A stretch of 14,030 nt of DNA from Candidatus Woesearchaeota archaeon CG08_land_8_20_14_0_20_47_9 (GTDB taxonomy: Archaea; Nanobdellota; Nanobdellia; Woesearchaeales; CG1-02-47-18): contig PEYS01000071.1 in NCBI GenBank assembly GCA_002763335.1, forward strand, positions 1 through 14,030, written 5' to 3'. This document shows, piece by piece, positions 13,165-14,030 of this stretch (the stretch's first letter is position 1; every line of letters starts with the position of its first letter). A program made the position numbers and the translations under genes. Below the pieces are notes generated by a model that was not told where the DNA came from, searched no databases, and saw only the letters and a list, made by a program, of their open reading frames with translations.

Positions 13165-13405
13165 ATGAAGCAATGTAAAAAAAATTCGCCTGCTCGGGGC
13201 TATCCCCGACTTAAAAGTCGGGGATAGCCCCTCGCTTTGACACGGCGAATTTTTAGACTCAATTTTCGCCCTAAAGGGCGGAGCTTTAAACTCAGGCGAA
13301 AATTGAGGAATGAAATTTTCAAAAAGAAAGGAAAAGTAAAAAGATTGATTTCTGGTTACTCTGGCGACTCTTCGCAAACCTTTGGTTTGCTAGTTCCTAT
13401 CGGGA
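13165..13405 (+). pseudogene. Broken ORF: N-terminus resembling a class I SAM methyltransferase, split by element B2
   Basis: ATG 13165 reads MKQ, then the 132-nt element B2 (13176-13307) introduces a TAA. Removing it gives MKQWNEIFKKKGKVKRLI; the WNEIFKK-GKV start is familiar from small archaeal and bacterial SAM-dependent methyltransferases. After about 20 codons the match is lost and the sequence passes into hairpins (GCAAACC-TTT-GGTTTGC, 13374-13390) and site Y, so only the N-terminus survives. The restored frame stays open to 13563, but it would cross site Y and the end of the opposite gene, so I do not regard that part as coding. Confidence 0.5.
13176..13307 (+). mobile_element. Family B hairpin element B2 (132-nt MITE-like insertion)
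   Basis: Same plan as B1. Hairpin 1 has arms AAAATTCGCC (13181-13190) and GGCGAATTTT (13244-13253) around a perfect 17-bp inverted repeat with a 2-nt loop (13196-13231). Hairpin 2 has arms CTCAATTTTCGCC (13258-13270) and GGCGAAAATTGAG (13295-13307) with inner CGCCCT/AGGGCG (13267-13280). The cores match B1 but the outer arms differ. Excision rejoins TG and GAAT to give the Trp codon of the host ORF. Confidence 0.85.
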
Positions 13406-13497
13406 GCGTACAACACGGGTTTTACGGTTCAGTTCTTGCAGAACCTCACCCAAATTTCCTGATGGGAAACTTCGGCAAATCGCGTATGTTAAAATGC
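13406..13497 (+). repeat. attC-like structured site Y (92 nt)
   Basis: Same length as site X and co-linear with it: GCGTACAACA start, CTTGCAG hairpin tip, CCCAAATTTC linker, GAAACTTC, CGCGTATGTTA end. Hairpins GTTC-TTGCA-GAAC and TTTCC/GGGAAA occupy the same places as the two hairpins of X although their stems differ. The terminal repeat pairs less well than in X. Confidence 0.45.
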
Positions 13498-13512
13498 CAA
13501 AGACCGCCTTTC

Positions 13513-14030
13513 TCATACAAATATGCTTCCGAATATCTGGCATGCGAAGTGCATGAACAGTAGGTAGAGTCCTACAGATGCAAGGGCGAAGAATGGTATG
13601 TACTTTACGCCCCCCTTGATGTTACCGTTCTGCATTATTGATATCATCATTGAAGAGAACACTGATATCAGGGATATGGTATACATCGAGAACCTCTTGA
13701 ATACGCCTGGGTCGAGTGATATTGCGCCGAAGTTTATTGGGAGGCTCATCTGCGAGCTTGCACCAGTTCCGCCGAGCTTTGTGGAGAAGCCCTTCAGTAT
13801 TGTAAGGAACTGGTACGAGAGGGTGAAGAGTCCGGGCGTAATGATGATAACGATAAATGTTATGAATATAACGTAGTTCAGGTTTGTTGCTATCATCTCC
13901 CGCTTCAGCTCCTTTGTCTCCTCTATGTTCTCCACTATGCGGTCTATGAGTTCAGCTGTTTTGCCGCCCCCCTTAAGGCCCTCTACAATGAGATCAAATG
14001 ATCTGTGGAGCATAGGCGAGTCGTATTTTG
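13513..14030 (-). CDS. TadC/FlaJ-like type II secretion system F-domain membrane protein (5' end beyond window)
   Basis: The C-terminal 170 or so residues of a membrane platform protein for archaeal pilus or archaellum-type assembly. The frame is open through the window edge (KYDSPMLHRSFDLIVEGL), so the gene is partial. The cytoplasmic stretch GGGKTAELIDRIVENIEET followed by KELKREMIA is typical of the T2SF domain. Three hydrophobic segments follow: NYVIFITFIVIIITPGLF, FSMYTISLISVFSSMMISI and a C-terminal one (YIPFFALASVGLYLLFM), ending FGSIFV. In such systems it anchors the assembly ATPase at the membrane. The ATPase and pilins are not in view. Its GC content returns to the core value, marking the end of the accessory region. 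Confidence 0.82.
   Translation of the reverse strand, partial: KYDSPMLHRSFDLIVEGLKGGGKTAELIDRIVENIEETKELKREMIATNLNYVIFITFIVIIITPGLFTLSYQFLTILKGFSTKLGGTGASSQMSLPINFGAISLDPGVFKRFSMYTISLISVFSSMMISIMQNGNIKGGVKYIPFFALASVGLYLLFMHFACQIFGSIFV

Noticed and set aside
13237..13563. Plus-strand open frame of 108 codons
   Set aside because: It begins inside element B2 and crosses site Y and the 3' end of the TadC/FlaJ-like gene. Only about 17-20 codons after B2 look genuinely coding, and they belong to the ORF that starts at 13165.

Overview
The window looks archaeal. It encodes the gamma subunit of the archaeal/eukaryotic translation initiation factor 2, a Hef-type XPF-family helicase-nuclease and a TadC/FlaJ-like membrane protein. 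It uses AGG heavily for arginine, and TATA-box-like A/T motifs lie 25-60 nt before start codons, often without a Shine-Dalgarno site. A euryarchaeal or DPANN-type lineage is my guess; the sequence does not fix the phylum.

Layout. Positions 1-8605 are mid-GC housekeeping DNA: a partial PHP-family phosphoesterase (minus), aIF2-gamma (minus), an orphan HydB/AsrA-like iron-sulfur protein (plus), a Nudix pseudogene that has lost its catalytic box, a small demi-ferritin-like protein (minus), Hef (plus), and a radical SAM protein paired with a family 2 glycosyltransferase (plus). Almost every gene here ends on a palindromic repeat ('family A') whose proximal arm touches or supplies the stop codon. 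From about 8734 to 13500 the DNA is AT-rich and clearly accessory: an IS1182-family insertion sequence, a four-gene restriction-modification operon (minus) bounded by long imperfect inverted repeats, and a hairpin-dense tract with two homologous 92-nt sites resembling integron attC sites. The window closes in the 3' end of a TadC/FlaJ-type membrane protein (minus).

A second palindromic family ('family B', 132-133 nt, two adjacent hairpins, no coding capacity) has inserted cleanly into two genes. One copy breaks the IS1182 transposase at codon 89; another breaks a short ORF that would begin MKQWNEIFKKKGKV. Removing exactly the element restores the frame in both, with no target duplication. The outer stems of the two copies differ in sequence but each is self-complementary. 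A third copy, near 3968-4067, appears to be a chimera of families A and B.

How it fits together: the left part is ordinary core-genome content for translation, DNA repair and redox or metal handling. The right part is a landing zone where an IS, a selfish R-M module, structured cassette-like DNA and non-autonomous hairpin elements have accumulated in layers, IS first and family B afterwards.
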